Source: Streptococcus gwangjuense (lineage in GTDB: Bacteria; Bacillota; Bacilli; Lactobacillales; Streptococcaceae). Taken from it: 64,000 nucleotides of DNA. Made by a program: the position numbers and the translations under genes. The stretch spans positions 930,001-994,000 of the forward strand of contig NZ_CP032621.1 of the NCBI RefSeq assembly GCF_003627155.1. The letters are read 5' to 3'. A model generated the notes under the pieces. That model saw only the letters and a list, made by a program, of their open reading frames with translations. It ran no database searches and had not been told where the DNA came from. The stretch's first letter is position 1; each line of letters starts with the position of its first letter. Below are positions 1 through 8,391 of the stretch, one piece after another.

Positions 1-1986
1 TTGGAGATTGTAAGGCATACGGTCAAGTGGTACCTTCTTAACTGCTTTTACTCGATTGTAAATCGCTTCTGCTCCCTTAGCCTCAGTATTTCCTGAACTT
101 TGATGATTTGTTGAAGGAGGCGTCAAACCTTTCTCTTTAGCATAAGCTTGCCCTGCTGCTCTTTCAGCTTCAGACAAACTATCTTTCTTAATCCAATGAC
201 TGTGGCTCATATGCGGAGTTACATAGGCATCCCCCTCATCACTGGTGATATCACGGGGGTCAAAGATATAGCCATCTTCTGTTGTATACTTGCCTGCCAA
301 CTTGGCTACTTGAATCTCATCATCTGTGTAAGCTATTTGTGCATTTGGTTTTCCTAAACGTTCTGGATGACGAATCGGCGCTAGAAAAGCAAGGATATCA
401 TCAACTAACTTGACTTTATCACTTGACTCATCGTTGAGACGTTCCAATAGTCTATCCAAAGTGTCAAAATCAGCTTGGCGCCCTTTATTGGAAATCAAAT
501 CTTGATGAACTGTTGCTAGTAAATCATAAACTTTGTTGTAAAATTTTTGATCACCAGATGCAAGATTGGTTTTCTTAGCTCCTAACTCATGAGACAAACT
601 CTCTTGTTTGGCAAGTTTATCATCAATGGCTGCAACAGTTTCTGCTGAAAGTTCCTTGGCAGAAATATAACGCGAAATTCCATTCTCTTCGAAGACATAA
701 CCATCAACCACCTTTCGAATCACCTGTTTTACCAATTTTCCATCAATTGGATTGCTTGGAGTTGGTTTAGGATTTGGTACAGGTTGTGGACTTGGTATTG
801 GGGTAGGCTCTGGAGCAGGAATTGGATTTGGAAGGATTGGAGTCGGAATTGGTTTTAATTCTTTACCACCTGCAGTAGTATGATTTCCTTGATAATTTTC
901 AGAAATCATTCTTGCAATCTTCTGCTCTAAGTCAGACATTTGAGAATAAGGGATAAAGTGATAATGATCTCCGTGCGGCACTGCAACACCATTCGCAGTT
1001 TTTCTTGTAATCTGCGCTGGATCAAAAACAAGCCCATCTGATTCCACATGTCGTTGACTAAGCGGCAAGGCATAAAGCTGTTTCAGGAGACTAGATACGT
1101 CTTCACTCGAACTAGCTTGATAACTATTATCTACTTGTGGGCTAACACTTGGAGCCCATCTTCTGGTATTTGCTTCAACATTGCTTTGATTAGTTTGTCT
1201 ATATGAACTACTATTCGATGTCTCTGATGCGCTACTGCTAGAAGAATTTGTTGAAGGACGATACCCAACTGAGCTTGGGTGTTTACCTTTCCCAGATAGA
1301 AAGGCTCGAGCTGCAGCCAGTTCACTGGCAGACAAGTCACTCTTAGGAATATAGTGGAAATGATTGCCATGAGGAACGATATAGGCATCACCTGTATCTT
1401 CTATAATATCAGACGCATTGAAGATATAACCATCATCCGTTGTATAACGACCCTGAGCTCTAGCAGCGACTACCGCATTATCGTTAGAAACTCCTCCATG
1501 ATTACTACTGTGTTCCTGCTTCTGACGAGTGATTTCTTCTTTTGAGCGAACATTATCAGCATGCGCTGCATCCTTTAGATAGACATAATACTTACCATCT
1601 ACCTTAATCACATAGCCACCCTTGATTTCATTGACAATGTCTGAATCCTTCAACTGATAATTTGGATCCTTCATCAGCAGTTCTTCACTGATAATAGCAT
1701 CATAAGGAACCTTGCCATTATAGTAATGATAATGGTCTCCATGAGAAGTCACATAACCTTGATCCGTAATCTTGATAACGATTTGCTCGGCATTTATACC
1801 TTCTTTTTTACTGACTTCATCAGGTGTCAAAGTCTCTGCCTTTTGGCTTGGTTGGTTGCCATCGATATATGAAACACGATTATTTTCTTTTACAGTTTGG
1901 GCTTGATGCAAACCTAGTTCATAAGCACATACACTTAAAACAAGTGCTACTGCTGACCCAGCTAGATATTTTTTATTGATTTTCAT
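1..1986 (-). CDS. Histidine-triad (Pht) surface protein, partial at the window edge
   Basis: The reading frame is open from an ATG at 1986 to the window edge, so the C-terminus is missing. The N-terminus begins MKINKKYLAGSAAA with a lipoprotein-like signal (LVLSVC), as in pneumococcal PhtA/B/D. Four HxxHxH zinc-binding triads are visible (HGDHYH, HGNHFH, HGDHYH, HMSHSH), with a proline-rich linker between the third and fourth. Pht proteins sit on the cell surface, bind zinc and support AdcAII-dependent zinc uptake; some bind complement regulators. The gene lies directly downstream of another pht gene, in the position phtE has in S. pneumoniae, but its N-terminus is of the PhtA/B/D type. It has its own promoter with AdcR-type boxes. 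The frame was checked in parts against the neighbouring copy and length differences are multiples of three. Confidence 0.93.
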   Translation of the reverse strand, partial: MKINKKYLAGSAVALVLSVCAYELGLHQAQTVKENNRVSYIDGNQPSQKAETLTPDEVSKKEGINAEQIVIKITDQGYVTSHGDHYHYYNGKVPYDAIISEELLMKDPNYQLKDSDIVNEIKGGYVIKVDGKYYVYLKDAAHADNVRSKEEITRQKQEHSSNHGGVSNDNAVVAARAQGRYTTDDGYIFNASDIIEDTGDAYIVPHGNHFHYIPKSDLSASELAAARAFLSGKGKHPSSVGYRPSTNSSSSSASETSNSSSYRQTNQSNVEANTRRWAPSVSPQVDNSYQASSSEDVSSLLKQLYALPLSQRHVESDGLVFDPAQITRKTANGVAVPHGDHYHFIPYSQMSDLEQKIARMISENYQGNHTTAGGKELKPIPTPILPNPIPAPEPTPIPSPQPVPNPKPTPSNPIDGKLVKQVIRKVVDGYVFEENGISRYISAKELSAETVAAIDDKLAKQESLSHELGAKKTNLASGDQKFYNKVYDLLATVHQDLISNKGRQADFDTLDRLLERLNDESSDKVKLVDDILAFLAPIRHPERLGKPNAQIAYTDDEIQVAKLAGKYTTEDGYIFDPRDITSDEGDAYVTPHMSHSHWIKKDSLSEAERAAGQAYAKEKGLTPPSTNHQSSGNTEAKGAEAIYNRVKAVKKVPLDRMPYNLQ
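846..1986. repeat. Near-identical 5' part of tandem pht genes, copy 1
   Basis: About 1.14 kb covering the signal peptide, first three histidine triads and serine-rich linker is nearly identical to 3531-4672. Differences are scattered substitutions and an in-frame 3-bp change in the serine run. Identity falls at the proline-rich linker, after which the proteins remain homologous but diverge. The direct tandem arrangement allows gene conversion, or deletion of one copy by recombination. Confidence 0.9.
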
Positions 1987-2029
1987 TCTTTCCTCTTTTC
2001 TTAACTCTATTTGATTCACTATAAAATAA

Positions 2030-2083
2030 TAAACCAGTTAATTAACTAGTTAATAGTTTACTCTTTTTAGTACTGCTTGTCAA
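2030..2083 (-). promoter_or_regulatory. Promoter of partial pht gene with two AdcR-type boxes
   Basis: Read on the minus strand, a -35 TTGACA (2078-2083) and a -10 TAAACT (2055-2060) are separated by 17 bp. Directly downstream lie a perfect TTAACTAGTTAA box at 2042-2053 and an adjoining one-mismatch box at 2030-2041. The consensus TTAACYRGTTAA is that of the zinc-sensing repressor AdcR, so zinc-bound AdcR probably blocks this promoter. Confidence 0.88.
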
Positions 2084-2104
2084 GAATTTTTCGTATATAC
2101 ACAA

Positions 2105-2142
2105 TAAAAATGAAAGCCTCTTTATCGAGACTCCCATTTTTC
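2105..2142 (-). terminator. Terminator after adcAII-pht
   Basis: An imperfect hairpin (AAAAATG..GAG..CTC with CATTTTT return) followed by a T-rich tract on the minus strand lies just after the pht stop codon. It ends the adcAII-pht transcript before the next promoter. Confidence 0.7.
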
Positions 2143-2143
2143 A

Positions 2144-4672
2144 TTAATTTGTTTTTTCCTTACTTACAGGCGAAGGATTACTACCTTTTAACAACGCAAG
2201 TAATTTTTCTGCTTCTGCCATGATACCATTATTATCCATGGTTTGGAGACTCAAATTATTTCGTAAACCAGCTAGGGTTTCTGTCGCATTTCCTTTCAGA
2301 CTAGCATCCGTTACTTTCGCAAGCAAAGCTTCTGCTTCTTTGAGCTTGGCTTCTACTTTTTCAGTCTCTACTTGAGGAACTTCTGGCTCAGCAGGTGTTT
2401 CCTCTACTGGTTCTTCATCCGCTTTGAAGTTCTTTTTGGGATCTTCACTGTGGTCTTTCTTACCTAAGACATGGTCGCTGGCATTTCCCCATCCGTCATT
2501 AGAATGTGGACGTTCATCAGGATGTTCAACATAGTACTTAATCGTCGCAAATAAGTCTTCCAGAGTATAACCATTTGGAGCTTTGTATGAGTGATCATCA
2601 AACCAAGCAAATTTAATGTTATGGTAATGATCCTTGTGAGGAATAATTAAATTACCATTTTTAATCTCAACTGTATGCTCAACCATGTATGGAAGTCGAA
2701 CGAGTGGAATTCGTTTCTCACCTTTCACACGATTGTAAATGGCCGCTGCACTATCTCCAGTTGGATTTGCTTGAGCATCTGCGTCTGCTGACGGAGGTAG
2801 GATGCCTTTTTCTTTAGTATAAGATTGAGCCGCAGCTTTTTCCTTATCAGAAAGGCTGTCTTTTCCAATCCAGTGACTATGTCCCATATGAGGCGTTACA
2901 TAGGCATCTCCTTCATCACTGATAATATCATGTTCGTCAAAAATGTAACCATCTGAAGTTGTATACTTATCAGCTAATTGAGCAATGCGGACTTCATTTT
3001 CGGTATACTCAATCTGAGAATTTGGTTTGCCAAGTCGCTCTGGATGAGTAATTGGTGCTAGGAATGCCAATAAATCATCTACCAATTTTCCTTTATTAGA
3101 AGATTCATCATTCAAGCGTTCTGCTAATTTGTCTAAGGCTTGGAAATCAGAAGTACGACCCTTATTTTCAGATAAAGCTTTATGAGCCTCGGCCAACAGA
3201 TTATATGTTTTATCATAAAATTCTTGGTCACGAGGAGCAACTTTTTCTTTTTTAGCAGTTAAAGCGTGTGAAACACTCTCTTGTTTTGATAACTTGCTTT
3301 CCAGATTTTTAACAGTGTCAGATGGTAAATCTTTCGCAAAGACATAACGAGAGATGCCCTTTTCTTCGAATACATACCCTTCCCCAACTTTTCGTACCAG
3401 CTGACTAACCAAAGAAGAATTTGAGTCTATTTTAGGATTTGGAGTAGGAGCCGGCTTTACAATAGGTTTCAAAGGTTTTAAGGTAAGAGCTGGCAAAACA
3501 GGAGATGGAATTAAATTTGGAAGACTTGGATTCGGAATTGGTTTTAATTCTTTGCCACCTGCAGTAGTATGATTTCCTTGATAATTTTCAGAAATCATTC
3601 TCGCAATCTTCTGCTCTAAATCAGACATTTGAGAATAAGGAATAAAGTGATAATGATCTCCGTGTGGCACTGCAACACCATTCGCAGTTTTTCTTGTAAT
3701 CTGCGCCGGATCAAAGACAAGTCCATCTGATTCCACATGTCGTTGACTGAGTGGCAAGGCATAAAGTTGTTTCAAGAGACTAGATACGTCTTCACTCGGA
3801 CTAGCTTGATAGCTATTATCCACTTGTGGGCTAACACTTGGAGTCCATCTTCTAGTATTTGCTTCAACATTGCTTTGATTCATTTGTCCATATGAACTAC
3901 TATTTGATGCCTCTGATGAGCTGCTAGAAGAATTTGTTGAAGGACGATACCCAACTGAGCTTGGTTGATTACCTTTTCCAGATAGGAAGGCTCGAGCTGC
4001 AGCTAATTCACTGGCAGACAAGTCACTCTTAGGAATATAGTGGAAATGATTGCCATGAGGAACGATATAGGCATCACCCGTGTCCTCAATGATATCAGAG
4101 GCATTAAAGATATAACCATCATCCGTTGTATAGCGGCCCTGAGCTCTAGCAGCTACTACCGCTTTATCGCTAGAACCACCTCCGTGATTACTACCGTGTT
4201 CCTGCTTCTGACGAGTGATTTCTTCTTTTGATCGAACATTATCAGCGTGGGCTGCATCCTTTAGATAGACATAATACTTACCATCTACCTTAATCACATA
4301 GCCACCCTTGATTTCATTGACAATGTCTGAATCCTTCAACTGATAATTTGGATCTTTCATCAGAAGTTCTTCACTGATGATAGCATCATAAGGAACCTTG
4401 CCATTATAGTAGTGATAATGGTCTCCATGAGAAGTCACATAACCTTGGTCCGTAATCTTGATAACAATTTGCTCAGCATTTATACCTTCTTTTTTACTGA
4501 CTTCATCAGGTGTCAAAGTCTCTGCCTTTTGGCTTGGTTGGTTACCATCAATGTATGAAACACGATTATTTTCTTTTACAGTTTGGGCTTGATGCAAACC
4601 TAGTTCATAAGCACAGACACTTAAAACAAGTGCAGCTGCTGACCCAGCTAGATATTTTTTATTGATTTTCAT
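2144..4672 (-). CDS. phtD: Histidine-triad surface protein, PhtD-like
   Basis: An 842-residue protein with an N-terminal lipoprotein-like signal ending LVLSVC. It has five HxxHxH triads (HGDHYH, HGNHFH, HGDHYH, HMGHSH, HKDHYH), a serine-rich linker near residue 250, a proline-rich linker near residue 400 and a glutamate/lysine-rich C-terminus. Five triads and this length match PhtD rather than PhtE, which has six triads and is longer. The triads bind zinc at the cell surface, and PhtD is thought to pass zinc to AdcAII. The start lies 7 bp after the adcAII stop with GAGGAG upstream, so the two genes share a zinc-repressed transcript, as adcAII-phtD does in S. pneumoniae. Which pht paralogue name is correct cannot be settled from this window, because the proteins recombine. 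Confidence 0.93.
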   Translation of the reverse strand: MKINKKYLAGSAAALVLSVCAYELGLHQAQTVKENNRVSYIDGNQPSQKAETLTPDEVSKKEGINAEQIVIKITDQGYVTSHGDHYHYYNGKVPYDAIISEELLMKDPNYQLKDSDIVNEIKGGYVIKVDGKYYVYLKDAAHADNVRSKEEITRQKQEHGSNHGGGSSDKAVVAARAQGRYTTDDGYIFNASDIIEDTGDAYIVPHGNHFHYIPKSDLSASELAAARAFLSGKGNQPSSVGYRPSTNSSSSSSEASNSSSYGQMNQSNVEANTRRWTPSVSPQVDNSYQASPSEDVSSLLKQLYALPLSQRHVESDGLVFDPAQITRKTANGVAVPHGDHYHFIPYSQMSDLEQKIARMISENYQGNHTTAGGKELKPIPNPSLPNLIPSPVLPALTLKPLKPIVKPAPTPNPKIDSNSSLVSQLVRKVGEGYVFEEKGISRYVFAKDLPSDTVKNLESKLSKQESVSHALTAKKEKVAPRDQEFYDKTYNLLAEAHKALSENKGRTSDFQALDKLAERLNDESSNKGKLVDDLLAFLAPITHPERLGKPNSQIEYTENEVRIAQLADKYTTSDGYIFDEHDIISDEGDAYVTPHMGHSHWIGKDSLSDKEKAAAQSYTKEKGILPPSADADAQANPTGDSAAAIYNRVKGEKRIPLVRLPYMVEHTVEIKNGNLIIPHKDHYHNIKFAWFDDHSYKAPNGYTLEDLFATIKYYVEHPDERPHSNDGWGNASDHVLGKKDHSEDPKKNFKADEEPVEETPAEPEVPQVETEKVEAKLKEAEALLAKVTDASLKGNATETLAGLRNNLSLQTMDNNGIMAEAEKLLALLKGSNPSPVSKEKTN
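3531..4672. repeat. Near-identical 5' part of tandem pht genes, copy 2
   Basis: Partner of the repeat at 846-1986, in the same orientation and offset by about 2.69 kb. It starts at the pht start codon and ends near the proline-rich linker. The sequences upstream of the two start codons are unrelated: adcAII here, an independent promoter in the other copy. Confidence 0.9.
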
Positions 4673-4679
4673 AATCTCC

Positions 4680-5597
4680 TCATTTCAATTCTTCTACTAA
4701 AATACTCATATTGTCTTCTAGGTTTTCTAGATAAGTCTTATCGTTTTGTGGGTCTGCTTCTAAAGGATTCAGAGTTTTAAGACCTACACCTGTTGATTTA
4801 ACAAGAGTTTCAGCTACTTTCGAAGAAGCATTACTTTCTGTAAAAATTGTTTTAACCTTATAGGTTTTAACAAATTCCTGAATTTCTGTTAGTTGTCTTG
4901 GACTTGGTTCTTGTTCTGGAGAGATGCCTGCAATACCAAGTTGATTAAGTCCAAATCTCTTCGCTAGATAAGAAAAGGCCGTATGTTGGGTTACAAAGGT
5001 TTTCTGAGTCGCTTTTTCAAATTTAGGCTGGAATTTCTTAGTCAATTCTTGAGCTTTTTTGATAAAGGCTTGCGCATTTTTCTGGTAAGTTTCTTTGTGT
5101 TCACTATCAACCTCTGAAAGTTTATCAGCGATAATTTGGGCTTCTTCGCCAGCTTTTTCAGGATCTAGCCAAGTGTGAGGATCATAAAGCGTTTTTTCAT
5201 CAACTCCATCACCTGCTTCCACATCTTCTAGACCAGGGACACGATCCAATGTCATTCCTTCTGAAGCTTCTAAAACTTTAACTTTGGATTTTTTTAGATT
5301 GGGATCCAGACTTCCCGCCCAAGATTCAAGTGTATGCGAATGGTAGACAAAGACATCTGCATCATAGATGGCTGCAATATCATTTGCTGAAGGTTCGAAG
5401 GAGTGAATTCCGCTACTTGACTGGATCATTCGAACATCATTCAAGTCACCAGATACTTCCTTGACCATGGCATAGATAGGATAAAAACTAGTCACAATTT
5501 TCATCCCTTTACCTGACTGGCTCTCCTTCTGCCCACAAGCAGCTAAACACAAAAGAAAGACACTTAACAACACTAAAAACAAATTTTGTTTCTTCAT
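4680..5597 (-). CDS. adcA2: Zinc ABC transporter substrate-binding lipoprotein AdcAII
   Basis: A 305-residue cluster A-I metal-binding lipoprotein. The signal peptide ends LCLAAC with the lipidated Cys at 21. The zinc ligands known for pneumococcal AdcAII have counterparts at His65, His141, His205 and Glu280. The long His-rich loop typical of AdcA is absent, as expected for AdcAII (Lmb-type). It delivers zinc to the AdcBC permease, which is not in this window. It is the first gene of the adcAII-pht operon, with a good AAGGAG ribosome site and a promoter covered by AdcR-type boxes. Confidence 0.95.
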   Translation of the reverse strand: MKKQNLFLVLLSVFLLCLAACGQKESQSGKGMKIVTSFYPIYAMVKEVSGDLNDVRMIQSSSGIHSFEPSANDIAAIYDADVFVYHSHTLESWAGSLDPNLKKSKVKVLEASEGMTLDRVPGLEDVEAGDGVDEKTLYDPHTWLDPEKAGEEAQIIADKLSEVDSEHKETYQKNAQAFIKKAQELTKKFQPKFEKATQKTFVTQHTAFSYLAKRFGLNQLGIAGISPEQEPSPRQLTEIQEFVKTYKVKTIFTESNASSKVAETLVKSTGVGLKTLNPLEADPQNDKTYLENLEDNMSILVEELK

Positions 5598-5606
5598 AAA
5601 AACTCC

Positions 5607-5679
5607 TTAACTAGTTATTTAACTAGTTAATATTCTACTCCGATTTTTTTTATTGTCAAGCATTTTATGAACTAGTTAA
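5607..5679 (-). promoter_or_regulatory. adcAII promoter with three AdcR-type boxes
   Basis: On the minus strand a -35 TTGACA (5654-5659) and -10 TAGAAT (5632-5637) are 16 bp apart. A perfect TTAACTAGTTAA (5619-5630) and an adjacent TTAACTAGTTAT (5607-5618) sit between the -10 and the start codon. A third box, TGAACTAGTTAA (5668-5679), lies just upstream of the -35. The layout predicts repression by zinc-loaded AdcR and induction when zinc is scarce. Confidence 0.9.
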
Positions 5680-5701
5680 TAGATTTTATGATTTTAAACT
5701 A

Positions 5702-5732
5702 TAAAAAAACCTTGCAACTTAGTTGCAAGGAC
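5702..5732 (-). terminator. ptsHI terminator
   Basis: A perfect stem, CCTTGCAAC with GTTGCAAGG, and a following run of seven T on the minus strand, directly after the ptsI stop codon. Confidence 0.93.
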
Positions 5733-5739
5733 TTTTCGA

Positions 5740-7473
5740 TTAATCAAAGTTAACGTATTCTTTTTGAAGTTCAAGAACTTCTTCCATTGTTGAACACTCT
5801 GTAAGGGCACGGTTTGCGTACTCTTCCATCTTAGCAGTATCCAATTTCTTCATCAAGCTACGTGTACGAAGGACAGATGTTGCTGACATAGAGAATTCAT
5901 CCAAGCCCATTCCGACAAGAAGTGGAACAGCTTTTTGGTCACCAGCCATCTCACCACACATACCAGCCCATTTACCTTCAGCGTGAGCTGCCTTGATAAC
6001 GTTGTTGATCAAGCGAAGGATTGATGGGTTATATGGTTGGTAAAGGTATGAAACTTGCTCGTTCATACGGTCTGCTGCCATTGAGTATTGGATCAAGTCG
6101 TTTGTTCCAATTGACATGAAGTCTACTTCTTTTGCAAATTGGTCTGCAAGCATTGCTGCTGCAGGGATTTCAATCATGATACCAACTTGGATGTCATCCG
6201 CAACTGCAACTCCTTCAGAAAGAAGGTTTGCTTTTTCTTCTTCATAAACTGCTTTAGCTGCACGGAATTCTTTCAAGAGGGCAACCATTGGGAACATGAT
6301 ACGCAATTGACCATGAACAGAAGCACGAAGAAGGGCACGGATTTGTGTACGGAACATTGCATCTCCAGTTTCAGAAATAGAGATACGAAGGGCACGGAAT
6401 CCAAGGAATGGGTTCATTTCGTGTGGCATATCGAAGTAAGGAAGTTCCTTATCTCCACCGATATCCATTGTACGAACAACCACTGGTTTACCATTCATTC
6501 CCTCAAGAACAGCCTTGTATGCTTCATACTGCTCATCTTCTGTTGGGAAGTCTTGAGAATCCATGTACAAGAATTCTGTACGGTAAAGTCCAACAGCTTC
6601 TGCACCGTTGTTGTTAACACCTTCAACGTCTTTTGGAGTACCGATGTTAGCAGCCAACTCAAAGTGTTTACCGTCAGCAGTCACTGTTTGAGCATCTTTC
6701 AAAAGTGCCCATTCAGCTTTTTGTTTAGCATAAGCTTCACCAGCTGCTTTAAATTCTGCCGCTTGTTCATCTGTTGGGTTGATAATCACTTCACCAGTAA
6801 TTCCGTTAACGGCAAGGATATCACCGTCTTTCACTACTTCAGTAATGTTATTTGTTCCCAATACAGCTGCAATTTCAAGTGTACGTGCCATGATAGCTGA
6901 GTGGCTTGTACGTCCACCGATGTTTGTTACAAAAGCTTTTACAAAGTTTTTGTCCAATTGAGCTGTATCAGATGGTGTCAAGTCATGCGCAATTACGATT
7001 ACTTCTTCATTGATAGAAGCTGGGTTTGGCAATTTTTTACCAAGAAGGTTAGCCAACACACGTTTTGTCACGTCGCGGATATCCGCTGCACGTTCTTGCA
7101 TGTATGGATTGTCTTCCATTCCTTCAAAGATAGTGATGAACATGTCAGTCACTTCTTTAAGACCTGCTTCAGCATTGACTTTCTTAGCGCGAATTGTTTC
7201 TTTAATCTGACCAATCAATTCTGGGTCAGCAAGAACCATCAAATGAGCGTCAAAAACTTGAGCTGCTTCTTCACCTAGCGTACCTACAGCTTTCTCACGG
7301 ATAAGAGAAAGCTCGTTTTGAGAAGCTTCAAGAGCTACATCCAAACGAGCCTCTTCTGCGTTTGTATCTTCGACTGAAACAGTCTCGAATGACAAATCCG
7401 GTTGAACGAGTAGATATGCTTTTGCAACTGCAACACCATCAGATGCTGCGATTCCTTTAAGCATTTCTGTCAT
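5740..7473 (-). CDS. ptsI: PTS enzyme I (phosphoenolpyruvate-protein phosphotransferase)
   Basis: A 577-residue soluble enzyme that takes phosphate from phosphoenolpyruvate and passes it to HPr, the first step of PTS sugar uptake. The phosphorylated histidine is in [12 protein letters not shown] (His191), and the C-terminal PEP-binding barrel carries GTNDLIQY and the catalytic cysteine in MCGEMAGD. Full family length. The start lies 5 bp after the ptsH stop, so the two are one operon. A second in-frame Met at residue 4 is an alternative start. It feeds every PTS permease, including the GatABC system in this window. Confidence 0.97.
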   Translation of the reverse strand: MTEMLKGIAASDGVAVAKAYLLVQPDLSFETVSVEDTNAEEARLDVALEASQNELSLIREKAVGTLGEEAAQVFDAHLMVLADPELIGQIKETIRAKKVNAEAGLKEVTDMFITIFEGMEDNPYMQERAADIRDVTKRVLANLLGKKLPNPASINEEVIVIAHDLTPSDTAQLDKNFVKAFVTNIGGRTSHSAIMARTLEIAAVLGTNNITEVVKDGDILAVNGITGEVIINPTDEQAAEFKAAGEAYAKQKAEWALLKDAQTVTADGKHFELAANIGTPKDVEGVNNNGAEAVGLYRTEFLYMDSQDFPTEDEQYEAYKAVLEGMNGKPVVVRTMDIGGDKELPYFDMPHEMNPFLGFRALRISISETGDAMFRTQIRALLRASVHGQLRIMFPMVALLKEFRAAKAVYEEEKANLLSEGVAVADDIQVGIMIEIPAAAMLADQFAKEVDFMSIGTNDLIQYSMAADRMNEQVSYLYQPYNPSILRLINNVIKAAHAEGKWAGMCGEMAGDQKAVPLLVGMGLDEFSMSATSVLRTRSLMKKLDTAKMEEYANRALTECSTMEEVLELQKEYVNFD

Positions 7474-7478
7474 TTTCC

Positions 7479-7742
7479 TTATGCCAATCCTTCTTTTTCC
7501 ATTGTTTCTGAGATTGCAGCGATAGCGTCATCTGCATCTGCACCTTCAGCTGAGATAGTTACATCAGCACCTTGGCCAACACCAAGACTCATAACACCCA
7601 TGATTGATTTAAGGTTAACTGATTTACCTTTGTACTCAAGAGTGATATCTGAAGCAAATTTGCTAGCAGTTTGTACCAACAATGTTGCTGGACGTGCGTG
7701 AATACCTGTTTCTGCCACTACGTGGAAATCTTTAGAAGCCAT
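7479..7742 (-). CDS. ptsH: Phosphocarrier protein HPr
   Basis: An 87-residue HPr. His15 (TGIHARPAT) carries the phosphate from enzyme I, and Ser46 (LKSIMGV) is the regulatory site phosphorylated by HPr kinase. Seryl-phosphorylated HPr is the CcpA co-repressor in low-GC Gram-positives, linking this gene to the cre site in front of gatA. First gene of ptsHI, with AAAGGAGAG before the ATG. Confidence 0.98.
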   Translation of the reverse strand: MASKDFHVVAETGIHARPATLLVQTASKFASDITLEYKGKSVNLKSIMGVMSLGVGQGADVTISAEGADADDAIAAISETMEKEGLA

Positions 7743-7804
7743 AGTTTGACTCTCCTTTTGTTCTTTCTTTTTTGAGTTATATGTGATAACCCTTACAATT
7801 TGGT

Positions 7805-7833
7805 ATTATATCATCTTCTAGAATTTTTTTCAA
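7805..7833 (-). promoter_or_regulatory. ptsHI promoter
   Basis: On the minus strand, -35 TTGAAA (7828-7833), a 17-bp spacer and a consensus -10 TATAAT (7805-7810). This is a strong constitutive-type promoter. Confidence 0.85.
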
Positions 7834-7964
7834 GCATTTTATGGGATTTATTCGATTTCCTTTCAGATAACTTGCTGAAAATCTTCTATTTTAGATAACA
7901 AAACACAGGATATAGTTTTCCAAAAAACTACTTGTAGGATTATCATCACTATTTCACAAAGCAA

Positions 7965-8022
7965 ACACTACATATTGTGTTTTGTGAGCTCGAGCAGAAA
8001 AATAGACCACTATATTTAGTTT
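7965..8022 (+). promoter_or_regulatory. Two NrdR-type boxes upstream of nrdH
   Basis: Two 16-bp partly palindromic boxes lie at 7965-7980 (ACACTACATATTGTGT) and 8007-8022 (CCACTATATTTAGTTT). They resemble the NrdR box family (ACACTATATATAGTGT-like) and start 42 bp apart, four helical turns, which suits cooperative NrdR binding. NrdR represses ribonucleotide reductase genes in response to dATP/ATP. Confidence 0.75.
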
Positions 8023-8029
8023 CAAATCA

Positions 8030-8057
8030 TTGACAAAAATTTATTTTCTGATATACT
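8030..8057 (+). promoter_or_regulatory. nrdH promoter
   Basis: A consensus -35 TTGACA (8030-8035) and a -10 TATACT (8052-8057) with a 16-bp spacer, just downstream of the NrdR-type boxes. The transcript would start about 30 bp before the nrdH ATG. Confidence 0.85.
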
Positions 8058-8092
8058 AGGAAAGTAATCTATTTTGAAAGAGGAGTTACACA

Positions 8093-8311
8093 ATGGTAAC
8101 CGTTTATTCTAAAAACAACTGTGTCCAATGTAAAATGACCAAACGTTTCTTGGACAGTAATAATGTCGCTTATCGCGAAATCAATCTCGATGAGCAACCT
8201 GAGTACATCGATCAAGTTAAAGAGCTCGGTTTCAGCGCAGCTCCTGTTATCCAAACACCAACTGAAGTCTTTTCAGGTTTCCAACCAGGAAAATTGAAAC
8301 AATTAGCATAA
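8093..8311 (+). CDS. nrdH: NrdH-type glutaredoxin-like protein
   Basis: A 72-residue thioredoxin-fold redoxin with the active-site pair CVQC (Cys10, Cys13). NrdH reduces the class Ib ribonucleotide reductase NrdE after each turnover. The start has GAGGAG upstream. It leads nrdE by 80 bp. No nrdI is adjacent, which fits streptococci that keep nrdI elsewhere. Confidence 0.95.
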   Translation: MVTVYSKNNCVQCKMTKRFLDSNNVAYREINLDEQPEYIDQVKELGFSAAPVIQTPTEVFSGFQPGKLKQLA

Positions 8312-8337
8312 TCTTAGTACATCATCCAGAAGAAACT

Positions 8338-8370
8338 GCTTCTAGGGCTAACTTAGAAGCCTTTCTTTTG
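8338..8370 (+). terminator. Weak hairpin between nrdH and nrdE
   Basis: GCTTCTA (8338-8344) pairs with TAGAAGC (8354-8360) and is followed by CTTTCTTTTG. It looks like a leaky terminator or processing hairpin that could lower nrdE relative to nrdH. Confidence 0.5.
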
Positions 8371-8391
8371 TAATTAGATAAGGGAAATTTT

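Noticed and set aside
1..1986. Possible frameshift in the first pht gene, since no closed frame is seen
   Set aside because: The frame is simply open at the window edge; comparison with the second copy shows only in-frame length differences in the parts checked.
6139..6900. 253-codon open frame on the plus strand
   Set aside because: It lies entirely antisense to ptsI, has Cys/Phe-rich composition typical of a shadow frame, and has no ribosome site.
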